NCBI GenBank assembly: GCA_048941605.1
Contig: JBHLNL010000018.1
Span: 1-35,139 of the forward strand
DNA from: Loki-b32 sp048941605
GTDB taxonomy: Archaea; Asgardarchaeota; Lokiarchaeia; Sigyniarchaeales; SOKP01
DNA: 35,139 nt
Reading direction: 5' to 3'
Shown: positions 1-8,554 of the stretch, piece by piece
Numbering within the stretch: position 1 is the stretch's first letter
How the letters are laid out: each line of letters starts with the position of its first letter
The notes under the pieces: generated by a model
Database searches by the model: none
What the model saw: only the letters and a program-made list of their open reading frames with translations
What the model was told of the DNA's origin: nothing
Position numbers and translations under genes: made by a program

Positions 1-60
1 ATCCTAAAATTAAAAATTGATTGTGAGTTTTAATTGTAAATATAGCATTAATTTAGAATT

Positions 61-909
61 ATGAAATTATTATATGTAAGCGATCTACATGGGATTGAAT
101 GGAAATATAATAAACTTTTCCAGATAAGTTCTTCACTAAAACCTGATGCAGTAATAAATGGAGGGGATATGCTCACATTTAGAGGTAATTTGATGCATCA
201 AGATAGGTTTATTACTGGTTTTCTTGATGAATATTTTTCGAAATTCGAATCAGAAAAGATATATTATTTAGGGTTTTTAGGAAACGATGATTTGAAGATA
301 TTCGATGATTTATTTCAAAACACTTGCGATAGATATTCTTATGTAGTTAATATAGCCCAAAAGAGGTTCCAGATTGAAGGAAGTAAATATGAATTTATAG
401 GAATGAACTGGATTACAGATCTACCTTTTGGTTTAAAAGATAGAGCGCGAAAAGATACTATAGATTTTAAAATTCCAAAACAAATTGGTAAGCAGTATCT
501 TTCTACTTCAAATGGATTCAAAAAAATTGAAGATTGGCCATCGTATATAGATACTCTTCCCACAATTGAAGATGAGCTTAGAAATTTAGTTAAACCTTCT
601 GATATGAGCAATACAATCTATGTTTTTCATGATCCTCCTGCTAATATAGATCTTGATGTAACTCATGATGGTAAAAAGGTCGGATCGAAAGCAGAATATG
701 CTTTTTTTAAAAAAAAACAGCCCAAACTCTCACTTCATGGACATATTCACGAATCCCCTGAAATTTCTGGGAATTGGTATTCTCAAATAGGTAAAACAAT
801 ATGTATTCAGCCCGGACAATCTCACCAAGATGAAAATTTTCTATATTATGTTTTAGTTGATTTAGAAACTATGAATCTTGAACGGAAAACAATTAAGAAA
901 GAAATTTAA
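61..909 (+). CDS. Calcineurin-like metallophosphoesterase
   Basis: A 282-residue cytoplasmic protein with the metallophosphoesterase signature in order: D8-x-H10 in the first strand, GGD around D36, a GND-type motif at N75, H190 in a VFHDPP segment, and GHIH at 227-230. These residues bind the two metals in this superfamily, which hydrolyses phosphomono- or diesters. The substrate cannot be read from sequence. There is no signal peptide or membrane segment. The ATG start has no strong Shine-Dalgarno; TATA-like AT-rich DNA precedes it. A NYN-domain RNase-like gene follows after 23 bases on the same strand, so the two are probably co-transcribed, which would fit nucleic-acid or nucleotide turnover (inference). 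Confidence 0.88.
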   Translation: MKLLYVSDLHGIEWKYNKLFQISSSLKPDAVINGGDMLTFRGNLMHQDRFITGFLDEYFSKFESEKIYYLGFLGNDDLKIFDDLFQNTCDRYSYVVNIAQKRFQIEGSKYEFIGMNWITDLPFGLKDRARKDTIDFKIPKQIGKQYLSTSNGFKKIEDWPSYIDTLPTIEDELRNLVKPSDMSNTIYVFHDPPANIDLDVTHDGKKVGSKAEYAFFKKKQPKLSLHGHIHESPEISGNWYSQIGKTICIQPGQSHQDENFLYYVLVDLETMNLERKTIKKEI

Positions 910-932
910 TAAAAGAAAATAAAAATTTTGAT

Positions 933-1430
933 ATGGAAAAAATCATAATTTTTTTGGATAATAGCAATATTTTCAAGGGCTTTCAGAAGTATGATGTAAA
1001 GGCAGATTATGAAAAATTAAAACAAATTATAACTCATGACCGTCAATTACAAGGGATATTTTTATATGAGGGAGTCATATATCCAATGAGCCCTGAAAAG
1101 AAGAATTGGTATGAGGAATTAAGAAATCGAAGTGGCTATGTGATTAAAACGAGCTTTGACAAAATTAGGTCAAATTGGGCTATTGAAAAGAAGGTTGACA
1201 TCAACATCGCAATTGATATCATCTCTCTTGCTTATGAAAATGCTTATGATACTGCAGTACTGGTATCTGGAGATGGTGATTTTGTGCCTGTTTTAAGGAG
1301 ATTAAAAAAACTTGGTAAAACAGCGGAATTATGGGCGTTTAAATATTCGTTAGCAAATGCTTTAAAGGAAGAAGTCGAGTTGGGAAATATCTATTATCTC
1401 GATAACTTTTTAAATAAAATAAAAATATAA
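933..1430 (+). CDS. NYN domain protein (LabA/DUF88-like), putative RNase
   Basis: A 165-residue protein made of one NYN/PIN-like domain. Visible landmarks are the N-terminal strand IIIFLDNSN with D9, the central acidic pair in KKVDINIAID (D89, D95) and the SGDGDF motif (D114, D116) followed by a helix with paired Leu/Arg. These match the acidic metal-binding site of the LabA/DUF88 branch, whose characterised relatives are ribonucleases or RNA-processing factors. No extra domain is present, so it is the minimal form. It sits 23 bases after the metallophosphoesterase gene. The family is clear; the RNA target and whether it is catalytic are not known. Confidence 0.85.
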   Translation: MEKIIIFLDNSNIFKGFQKYDVKADYEKLKQIITHDRQLQGIFLYEGVIYPMSPEKKNWYEELRNRSGYVIKTSFDKIRSNWAIEKKVDINIAIDIISLAYENAYDTAVLVSGDGDFVPVLRRLKKLGKTAELWAFKYSLANALKEEVELGNIYYLDNFLNKIKI

Positions 1431-1604
1431 AAAGATTAGAAATGTTTAAAATCCTCCAAGACAAGCCTATTCAACCTAAAAACTAGTATTTATAGAAGCG
1501 ATTTATAAATCTTAATATTTAGTTATAATCAGCAACAAATCATTAAAATTTTATATTTTCTTGTTTAATCGTAGGTATTTTAATTGATTTGATTTGGATT
1601 TATA

Positions 1605-1706
1605 ATGGAAAAAAAGCATAAAATAATAATCGCTGCTGTTTCTCTTAGTTTAATTGTAATTATAGACACTTCAATTTCTTACATTTCTGTAAGTAAATCT
1701 TACTGA
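1605..1706 (+). CDS. Possible 33-residue hydrophobic peptide or signal-peptide remnant
   Basis: An ATG opens 33 codons reading MEKKHKIIIAAVSL followed by more hydrophobic residues and a short polar tail ISVSKSY. It looks like the N-terminal signal or anchor segment of a secreted protein whose remainder is missing. It precedes a gene for a large secreted protein, so it may be a decayed start of a paralogue rather than a real gene. There is no obvious Shine-Dalgarno. Low confidence. Confidence 0.25.
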   Translation: MEKKHKIIIAAVSLSLIVIIDTSISYISVSKSY

Positions 1707-1750
1707 CATTTACTAGCTTATTAACCGTATTTATCTTTTCCTAATGGATT

Positions 1751-1759
1751 TTTATATAA
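1751..1759 (+). promoter_or_regulatory. TATA box for the first surface-protein gene
   Basis: TTTATATAA lies about 50 bases upstream of the chosen start, which puts transcription start near 1780 and leaves a short leader. Assigned on sequence and spacing only. Confidence 0.4.
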
Positions 1760-1805
1760 GGGATTAATAAATATAATTATTCAATTTTTGAAAAAATGAT
1801 TGAGA

Positions 1806-3887
1806 ATGGTAAAATCAGGTAAAGATTCTATTGCAATATTAATATTTCTTCTTATTTCAATAGTTATTTGTTTGCCAATTTATAGCTTTTCAAAGAATAG
1901 TTATTCCATTATAAATGATGATTTAAAAAGTAAAAATTCTAAATTACACGTAGAGCCAAGTATACCACTAATAACGATAAAAAATGAAACTGTAAATACT
2001 AATGAAACATGGAGCGGAAGGATTCTTGTAACTAGAAGTATTGTTGTATCTAAGGGAGCAACACTAACAATCTCACCTGGGACAATTATAAAATTTAAAC
2101 ATTATAGAGGGTATAAAGATCCTGGAGCAAGGTTGAGTCTTTTTGTACTAGGGACTATAAAAGCGCTTGGAACTTCAGATCAACAGATTTGGTTTACTTC
2201 TGATGCTGAACCGCCAATTAATGGGGATTGGGATGGAATTTATATGAATGGCACCATAGATTCTATTTTTAATTATACTATTGTAGAGTATGGGCTTGTT
2301 GGAATTGTCCAATTTTATTCTGAATCAATCGTTGCTAATTCAATAGTTAGGTGGGTCAATACAGAAGGTCTTTATGCAGAATATTCTAATGTGGAGTATG
2401 TAAATAATACATTATATAGTAATGGGTACCATGAGGTTGCTTTAGAGCAGTTTAATAATGCAACCCTTAAGAGGAACATATTTAGAAATGGAACTGTTGC
2501 CTTTCACTCGGAAAATTCTGAAGTTTATCTAAAAGGAAATTATTTTAGTAATTATACAGGTGATATTGTTTCTATCGCTGCTCACACGAATGCAACCTTA
2601 GAGGAGAATATTTTTAATCCTTTACTACCTTATCCAAGAATTACTGTAACTCCAAATTCAAATGTAACTCTGATTAATAATTATAATGGAACGATAGGTT
2701 CAATATTTGATTATCTAGATGTGAGGAACTATACATTGGGGTATATTCCAAGTGCTCCAGAGGATCAATATCCTTATGTATATAATCCTATAGATGAAAC
2801 AAGAAGGGTTATAAAAAGAACCGGATTAGGATTAAGTTTTGGATGGGCATTAGAGTATGCATTAGGTTATCTTTGGAGATTTGATTTTTGGAATACACCA
2901 GTAGGGACTGCCGAAAATTTCATAAGAATGGATCCAGAAACGGGGGCTTATATTGAAATACAAAATGATGTTATTGAAAATGGACGAGGGATTGTATGGG
3001 ATGGTGAGTATTTTTTTGCCTACGATCATAGCCAACTCAAAATTTTCAAATTCTCAATTATCGGGGATGCAATAGTAGTGAATGATTCATTTGATTTACC
3101 AAAAAAAGAGGAAGGTGGTATACAAGGGATGACTTCTGATGGAGAATTTCTTTATATTCCAAGTAGAGGAGGAGAATTTGTAAGGAAGATAAATAAAACA
3201 GGGGCAATTATAGAAGAGATAGATATTCCTGGAGAAGGCATTAGTGGAGGTTTAACATGGACAGGTTCACACTTTTGGGGCGTCACTGGTGGTGGAAATT
3301 TAACTAAATATACTCATGATTGGCAACAAGTAGTAGGGCAGATTTATCCTGTAGCTGATGGGACTTGGGCAATTGCTTGGGATGGAGATTATATTTGGAC
3401 CCTTCAAAGAACTTGTGAAAATTGGGTAGATGAAAAAATGTTCCAAATTGAGCCGTTAATATTAACTAAAACTAATTACACGATAATTAAGGAAGATATA
3501 CCTTATCATATAATTGTCAAATCCAATTCCTCTGATTATGGACTTCGGTTTAATGAATCTCGGAATGAAATTAGCTTTGAAATTTATGGTCGCGCTGGTA
3601 CTATAGGAATATGTAAAGTTTTAATTCCCAAAGCAGCTTTACTTAGCCCTTATGCAGTATCTATTGATGGAATACCTATTTCCTTTACCTTGACTGATAT
3701 GGAAACAGATATTTTGATATATTATGAATATGAGCATAGTCTCCATGAAGTTAAAATTCACTTCGAAAGTGATTCAATACAACCAAAAATCTCTTGGATT
3801 CATATTCTTCCCTTATCTCTGATATTCATTGCGTTATTAAGTATTTGGGTAAGTTACTTACGTAATGAAACCTCTAAACAAAAATGA
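1806..3887 (+). CDS. Secreted, C-terminally anchored beta-helix/propeller surface protein
   Basis: About 693 residues. An N-terminal hydrophobic segment (roughly 10-30) acts as signal peptide or anchor. Residues about 65-300 carry the repeated Asn- and hydrophobic-rich pattern of a right-handed parallel beta-helix, opening with the ITISPGT type of motif seen in archaeal surface proteins. Residues about 340-550 contain WDGEYFFAYD, SDGEFLYIPS and WDGDYIWTL units that resemble blades of a beta-propeller. A single hydrophobic helix near the C-terminus with a basic tail anchors it, leaving the bulk outside the cell. Start: ATG at 1806; an in-frame TTG at 1800 is possible. It is followed by another surface-protein gene. 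Function is unknown, probably adhesion or polysaccharide binding. Confidence 0.8.
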   Translation: MVKSGKDSIAILIFLLISIVICLPIYSFSKNSYSIINDDLKSKNSKLHVEPSIPLITIKNETVNTNETWSGRILVTRSIVVSKGATLTISPGTIIKFKHYRGYKDPGARLSLFVLGTIKALGTSDQQIWFTSDAEPPINGDWDGIYMNGTIDSIFNYTIVEYGLVGIVQFYSESIVANSIVRWVNTEGLYAEYSNVEYVNNTLYSNGYHEVALEQFNNATLKRNIFRNGTVAFHSENSEVYLKGNYFSNYTGDIVSIAAHTNATLEENIFNPLLPYPRITVTPNSNVTLINNYNGTIGSIFDYLDVRNYTLGYIPSAPEDQYPYVYNPIDETRRVIKRTGLGLSFGWALEYALGYLWRFDFWNTPVGTAENFIRMDPETGAYIEIQNDVIENGRGIVWDGEYFFAYDHSQLKIFKFSIIGDAIVVNDSFDLPKKEEGGIQGMTSDGEFLYIPSRGGEFVRKINKTGAIIEEIDIPGEGISGGLTWTGSHFWGVTGGGNLTKYTHDWQQVVGQIYPVADGTWAIAWDGDYIWTLQRTCENWVDEKMFQIEPLILTKTNYTIIKEDIPYHIIVKSNSSDYGLRFNESRNEISFEIYGRAGTIGICKVLIPKAALLSPYAVSIDGIPISFTLTDMETDILIYYEYEHSLHEVKIHFESDSIQPKISWIHILPLSLIFIALLSIWVSYLRNETSKQK

Positions 3888-4005
3888 TTTATATCAAAAA
3901 CATGAAAACTTTAAATAAATTATAAAAAGTTTTAAATGTGAAATTTTTCTTAATTAATACTAAGGCAAGTTTTAAATTTAGAATCCAATAAAGAAGTGAG
4001 AAAAA

Positions 4006-5541
4006 ATGATAAAAACTAAATCAGATAAATTTAGCAGTAAAAAAATTATAAGGATATTTGTTTTAACTGTTTGTATAATATTTACTGTGAGTCTTTTAAG
4101 TCTAAATGCTACATTCATTGAATCTTTTAATAATTTTCCTACTAAAGAATTAAATGAAGAAAAATTGGAACACGTTCCGTTAACGTCTGCTTATACTCTT
4201 GTTGATCCAATAAATATAACTTTAGCAGGTGATTGGGGGAGTTATCCATTTATAACCGGTAATGGTTCTGAGATAAATCCGTACATTATTGAGAATATTG
4301 AAATCCAAGGGAATGGTGTGAAAACTATGGAGAAGGACTCCCATACTTATTTGAAATATAATTATACAGGTATTTACATCGCCGCTTCTGGAAAATTTAT
4401 AATTCGGAATTGTAAAATTACTTCCTTTTCAGTTGGAATTTATCTTGATCTTGGAATTTCAGGGACTTATAACCATAGCATTCAGGGTGTAGAAATTGAT
4501 AATTGTGGAATGGGGATTTATAATGGTTGGGCATATTTTGTATTAAACATCTCTAAGTGTAATATTTCGAATTGCAATTGGGTCACAATTAAAGCACCTT
4601 ATTTTTTTGACAATCCACTTTTATATGGGGGCTATGGTATCTGGGCAAGGGCAGATGGGGGCTCAACTATCGAATCTTGTCTTGTTCAAAATTGCTCAAT
4701 AGGAGTATATTGTGGTAAATGGATATCCCCTATTAATAATGAACTTATTAATTGTGGCATGCTTTTTGATTTTGATTCAATTTTAACCTACACTATCGGT
4801 TATAATACTATTAACGGAAAACCACTTGGTTTATTTATAACACAAGATAACTTAACAATATCAGGAACAGAGGCTTCTCAGTATGGACAATTGATTTTTG
4901 CAGGGTGTAATAATCTGCGATTATTAAATATCCATATTGAAGATGCTTGTAGTTTCGGATTGATAATAGACTACTGTTATAATTCAAACTTACAGAATAT
5001 TGTATGTGAAAATCAGAAAATTGGTTTCTTCATCAATTCGCCCCATATTACAGCAAACAATTTACATGCAAAAAGCTGTGATGCAGGGTTTTTTTTAAGG
5101 CGAATAGGAGATAGTACCTTAACTAGGCTATTAACAGATGATACTAATATACCATATTACGTATTTACACTAAATCTAAATGCCACTATTGGAATTGAAA
5201 AATCAACACGTTTTATTATTCTTGATCAATGGCACCTTGGTGAAATACAGATAAATTCATCGGTTTCTTCATTTAATGTGCTTCAGTCAAATATTTCTGA
5301 GTTTGAGTTTGAAGGTTTTGAATTTCAACTTAACAATACAGATATATACTATGTTAATGACCTTGATCCTATTCATGAATATCTTAATTTAATAATAATC
5401 GTATTCGATCGATATCAAACATCAGTTATTCCGGGATTTCCTTTGTTTTGGCTCTTTACCGCTATGTTGCTTGGAATATTGTTTGTAAAGTTTTCATTTC
5501 GAAGGAAAAAGAGAAAAGTTACCAAATTTCACCTAAATTAA
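4006..5541 (+). CDS. NosD-like beta-helix surface protein with C-terminal anchor
   Basis: 511 residues. The N-terminal segment (about 15-35) is a signal peptide or anchor. The mature part begins with a DPINITLAGDW..PFITGNGSEINPYIIENIEIQ type block, a common opening of archaeal NosD/periplasmic-copper-binding-like beta-helix proteins. Many short turns with N, C and G follow (NCKITSF, NCSIGVYCG). Cysteines are unusually frequent within the coils for a secreted archaeal protein. The C-terminus has one membrane helix (about 482-500) and a basic tail FRRKKRK. The ATG is preceded by GTGAG as Shine-Dalgarno. It likely stands on the cell surface next to its upstream partner. NosD homology is structural only and does not imply a role in nitrous oxide reductase. 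Confidence 0.78.
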   Translation: MIKTKSDKFSSKKIIRIFVLTVCIIFTVSLLSLNATFIESFNNFPTKELNEEKLEHVPLTSAYTLVDPINITLAGDWGSYPFITGNGSEINPYIIENIEIQGNGVKTMEKDSHTYLKYNYTGIYIAASGKFIIRNCKITSFSVGIYLDLGISGTYNHSIQGVEIDNCGMGIYNGWAYFVLNISKCNISNCNWVTIKAPYFFDNPLLYGGYGIWARADGGSTIESCLVQNCSIGVYCGKWISPINNELINCGMLFDFDSILTYTIGYNTINGKPLGLFITQDNLTISGTEASQYGQLIFAGCNNLRLLNIHIEDACSFGLIIDYCYNSNLQNIVCENQKIGFFINSPHITANNLHAKSCDAGFFLRRIGDSTLTRLLTDDTNIPYYVFTLNLNATIGIEKSTRFIILDQWHLGEIQINSSVSSFNVLQSNISEFEFEGFEFQLNNTDIYYVNDLDPIHEYLNLIIIVFDRYQTSVIPGFPLFWLFTAMLLGILFVKFSFRRKKRKVTKFHLN

Positions 5542-5554
5542 ATACAACCACAAA

Positions 5555-7195
5555 TTATTTTTTTTCTATTTTTTTTCTTTCTTGTTCGACTAATTCTCTA
5601 CGTAAAATCTTACCAGAGCCCGATTTTGGGATCGTATCTACAAATTCAACCTCACGAATCTTTTTGTAAGCTGATATTTTCTGAGCCACCCAATCCATAA
5701 TATCTTGTTCAGTCACCTTTCCTTTGGATTCAGGTTTTAGAATGATAAAAGCTTTTGGAATTTGACCGACATCTAACTCTGTCGATGGTTTTCCTATGAC
5801 CGCAGCATCAAATACATGTGGATTTTTAAAGAGCAAGTCTTCAAGTTCTGCAGGTGCGATACTCCAACCTTTATATTTTATCATCTCCTTGATTCGATCC
5901 ATGAGATGCTCATACTCATCTTCGTCAATATAAGCCATATCACCGGTTCTCAACCATCTTTCACCTGTTTTAGGGTCTGTCCAAAATGCATCTTCTGTTG
6001 CTTCAGGTTTTTTCCAATAACCTTTCATAACCTGAGGTCCCTTAATAACGAGTTCACCAACTTGACCGCGTTCAGGAAGCTCTTCACCTGTCTCTAAATG
6101 AATTATTTTATGGAATGTATCTGAAAGCAACGTACCTTGAGATTCCATTTTACGACGATACATTGGATTTACAGCTACAACCGGTGATGCTTCAGTTAGA
6201 CCCCAACCATGTTGGATAGTTGCTTCTTTAGCATTACATTTTTCTTTTGCGAGTTTATCAAATCTTTCTAAAAGCTCGAGAGGGATTGGGGCAGCTCCAT
6301 TATTAAAGATTTTTAGGTTTGTCCAATCATATCCCTTTATCTTTGGGTCTTCAAGGTGTCTAACCACATCAAGAAATATTGGGGGTACACAAAGACTATA
6401 TGAAACTTGATATTTTTCAATAAGAGCGCAGAATTCTTTTACTTTAAATCGGGGAGTCACCACCTGTGCTGCTCCTAGCAATATTGCTTGGTTCATTCCC
6501 ACATTTAAACCATAAATATGGTAAAGAGGGAGTACAATTATAGCAATATCCAATTCGCTTAACTCAAATGTTTGAGATACTTGAATTATATTTGATACAA
6601 AATTATAATGGGTAAGCATGGTTCCTTTTGGCAATCCAGTTGTTCCACTCGTATATACTAATGCAGCAAGATCTTCTTTTGCATTGAATTCATATTCTGG
6701 GGGATCTGGGTTTGTTTTTGCCATTATATCTGACCATCCTATAGTTCCTTCTGGTAGTTCTGGTTTTTCTTCAGATTCTATCACTATAATGTTTTTTATA
6801 TTTGTGTTTTTTTTGACTGCTGCTACATATGGATATTCTGGTTGCGAAACGATGATTGTTTCTGCGCCAGAATCATTTGCTTCATATTCTACTTCCGTTT
6901 CCTTAAACAATGGATTCATGGGAACTAATATTGCTCCTGCTTTTTCTAGCCCATAAAAAGATATTTCCCATTGGATTGAATTTGGACTATATAGAGCTAC
7001 TCTATCTCCCTTTTTCACTCCTAAGTTTTTTAACCCAGTAGCAAAAATGTCTACTTGTTCTTTAAATTGTTTGAAGTTCATGTTTTTAGGATATAAGAAA
7101 GCTGGTCTGTTTGGAAATCTTTTAGCTGTATCTTCTAGGACTTTATGTATAGGGATTTCGGGATAATAAAGATGACCTCTTTTGAATTTTACCAC
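5555..7195 (-). CDS. AMP-forming acyl-CoA ligase (long-chain/aromatic acid type)
   Basis: About 546 residues, a usual length for the ANL superfamily. Motifs in order: YTSGTTGLPKGT (P-loop, about 182-193), the GWGLTEASPV adenine-binding motif, YWKKPEATEDAF, WLRTGDMAYID, the hinge DRIKEMIKYKGW and the C-terminal catalytic Lys region PKSGSGKILRREL. It should activate a carboxylic acid with ATP and CoA to an acyl-CoA. Start: a GTG lies inside the AGGTGA Shine-Dalgarno at 7202-7204, so the next in-frame GTG (7193-7195), five bases after AGGTGA, is the better start. It is the last gene after two 2-hydroxyacyl-CoA dehydratase-type genes on the same strand, so it may supply their CoA substrate. Chain-length or ring specificity cannot be read. 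Confidence 0.9.
   Translation of the reverse strand: MVKFKRGHLYYPEIPIHKVLEDTAKRFPNRPAFLYPKNMNFKQFKEQVDIFATGLKNLGVKKGDRVALYSPNSIQWEISFYGLEKAGAILVPMNPLFKETEVEYEANDSGAETIIVSQPEYPYVAAVKKNTNIKNIIVIESEEKPELPEGTIGWSDIMAKTNPDPPEYEFNAKEDLAALVYTSGTTGLPKGTMLTHYNFVSNIIQVSQTFELSELDIAIIVLPLYHIYGLNVGMNQAILLGAAQVVTPRFKVKEFCALIEKYQVSYSLCVPPIFLDVVRHLEDPKIKGYDWTNLKIFNNGAAPIPLELLERFDKLAKEKCNAKEATIQHGWGLTEASPVVAVNPMYRRKMESQGTLLSDTFHKIIHLETGEELPERGQVGELVIKGPQVMKGYWKKPEATEDAFWTDPKTGERWLRTGDMAYIDEDEYEHLMDRIKEMIKYKGWSIAPAELEDLLFKNPHVFDAAVIGKPSTELDVGQIPKAFIILKPESKGKVTEQDIMDWVAQKISAYKKIREVEFVDTIPKSGSGKILRRELVEQERKKIEKK
5558..5576 (+). terminator. T-rich terminator after the surface-protein gene
   Basis: Two runs of eight T (5558-5565 and 5569-5576) begin 16 bases after the stop codon. 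Archaeal termination commonly uses such runs. They overlap the last codons (Lys-rich tail) of the convergent acyl-CoA ligase gene. Confidence 0.55.
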
Positions 7196-7299
7196 TAAAT
7201 TCACCTATTTAATTATTACTATAATTAGTATAGAAATTATATCGAGATATTAGATAATAAATCTTTTTAAAAATTAAAGAATTTGATTTTTAAGAAATT

Positions 7300-7316
7300 A
7301 TGATGATTACCATCAT
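7300..7316 (-). promoter_or_regulatory. Small inverted repeat between dehydratase and ligase genes
   Basis: ATGATG-ATTAC-CATCAT forms a perfect six-base-pair inverted repeat immediately after the stop codon of the dehydratase subunit. It could be a small RNA hairpin protecting or separating the two parts of the transcript, or an operator. No T-run follows it, so it is not a clear terminator. Confidence 0.3.
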
Positions 7317-7320
7317 TATG

Positions 7321-8547
7321 TTAGGTACGGGCTAACATTTCCATAAATGCTTCAAGTCTAGTTAAAACCTGCCCTTGAGTATAATTTCTTTCATCTACAC
7401 AATCCACATCAAGATGGATTAGGGGAACACCGACTTGTTGAAGTGCATCCTTAAATAAGACCCTTGCTCCCGCAGATTGTCGACAACCCCAATGCGCGGG
7501 ATTAACAGCCCCATCTACTTTATAGTCTTTAGCTAATTGCTTAAGAATTTTAAGACGCCGCTCTGCTGGCCCAACTAAAGGATGTGTGATCATGCGATGA
7601 GCTAGACTTCTTAGGGGATCATCTTCATCTAATATATCCCACCAGATATGATTTAATTCATCTATAACGATATTAGCACCATAATTTGCTTCTAAAGTTT
7701 CTATAAGATCTGTTTTAAACTGTATTCTATTCTGTATCCAAAGCAAGCGATATTTTTCTTCTGGTAATCCAAATTGATTGTTTTCAATTCGGTATTGAAA
7801 TTCGTCTCGGTAGCTTTTAGCTACTTCTATCCCTTCTTTTGTACCTAAAAGTAATATAACCATAATGAAATTTTTTAAATCACTTGATATAGAAGGGCTT
7901 GGTACATGCTTGCAAAGGTCATTTGTTTCTATAAGATATTCCCTTGCTTGATTGTTGTATTTGATAGTTTGCTTAAGTTTTTGATAATTTAATTTACGTC
8001 CAGTTTGATCCTCAATATAGTCAATCATTTGCTCGTACTGATTAACCATGTATTCAATATTATTGGAGCTAGTGTCAAATGGAATATTTAAAATAAACAC
8101 GTCTTTATTAAATATTTCTCCAATCCGTTTTAAAGCTTTAACACCTCCATTACAGGGACAAGTTGATCCAATAAGAATGTCAGGTTCTGGAATAAGCCCA
8201 TCCATAGCAGCTCCTATAATTGTTCTATGGTATGAGCAACTATCAGTTGAGTATCCTTTACTCTCAGCTATTTCAAAATATTTTCTAGCTAAACCAGTTC
8301 CCGAGAGCATTGCTCCAAAAAATTCTACGAACATTCCTGAAGTATTCATTGAATTTAGTATTTCATATGGAACAAATACGGTAGTCCAACCAATAGACCA
8401 ATTTTTATCAAATATCCGGGTTCCAATTCGAGCAATTTCATATATAAATTTTCTTCGAGCTGTAAATTCTAATTTTAATTTCTCTTTAAGACCAGCTTCT
8501 AGCTGTAAAAAATACTGCTCTAATATTTTGTGGTCAACCATTTTCAT
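7321..8547 (-). CDS. 2-hydroxyacyl-CoA dehydratase / benzoyl-CoA reductase family subunit (larger)
   Basis: 408 residues. Family landmarks are the DSCSYHR motif with C104, the STCPCNGG motif (C130, C132), a long helical middle domain, the AHWGCRQSAG segment and the C-terminal LDVDCVDERNYTQGQVLTRLEAF block, all typical of the HgdA/HgdB-BcrB/BcrC superfamily that binds [4Fe-4S] and performs ketyl-radical dehydration or ring reduction of CoA thioesters. The ATG start has an AAGGAA Shine-Dalgarno. It begins 7 bases after the companion subunit ends, so they form one transcript and probably a heterodimer. An ATPase activator (HgdC/BcrA-like), needed by known members, is not in the window. Confidence 0.85.
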   Translation of the reverse strand: MKMVDHKILEQYFLQLEAGLKEKLKLEFTARRKFIYEIARIGTRIFDKNWSIGWTTVFVPYEILNSMNTSGMFVEFFGAMLSGTGLARKYFEIAESKGYSTDSCSYHRTIIGAAMDGLIPEPDILIGSTCPCNGGVKALKRIGEIFNKDVFILNIPFDTSSNNIEYMVNQYEQMIDYIEDQTGRKLNYQKLKQTIKYNNQAREYLIETNDLCKHVPSPSISSDLKNFIMVILLLGTKEGIEVAKSYRDEFQYRIENNQFGLPEEKYRLLWIQNRIQFKTDLIETLEANYGANIVIDELNHIWWDILDEDDPLRSLAHRMITHPLVGPAERRLKILKQLAKDYKVDGAVNPAHWGCRQSAGARVLFKDALQQVGVPLIHLDVDCVDERNYTQGQVLTRLEAFMEMLART

Positions 8548-8554
8548 ATATTCC

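Larger units (their letters stand above)
1431..1805. other. Intergenic region with promoter and one tiny ORF
   Basis: AT-rich spacer between the NYN gene and the first surface-protein gene. It contains a 12-base perfect palindrome GATTTATAAATC at 1500-1511, which is probably just AT-rich promoter DNA, the 33-codon hydrophobic ORF listed separately, and a TATA-like element. No tRNA-like or other structured RNA was seen. Confidence 0.5.
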
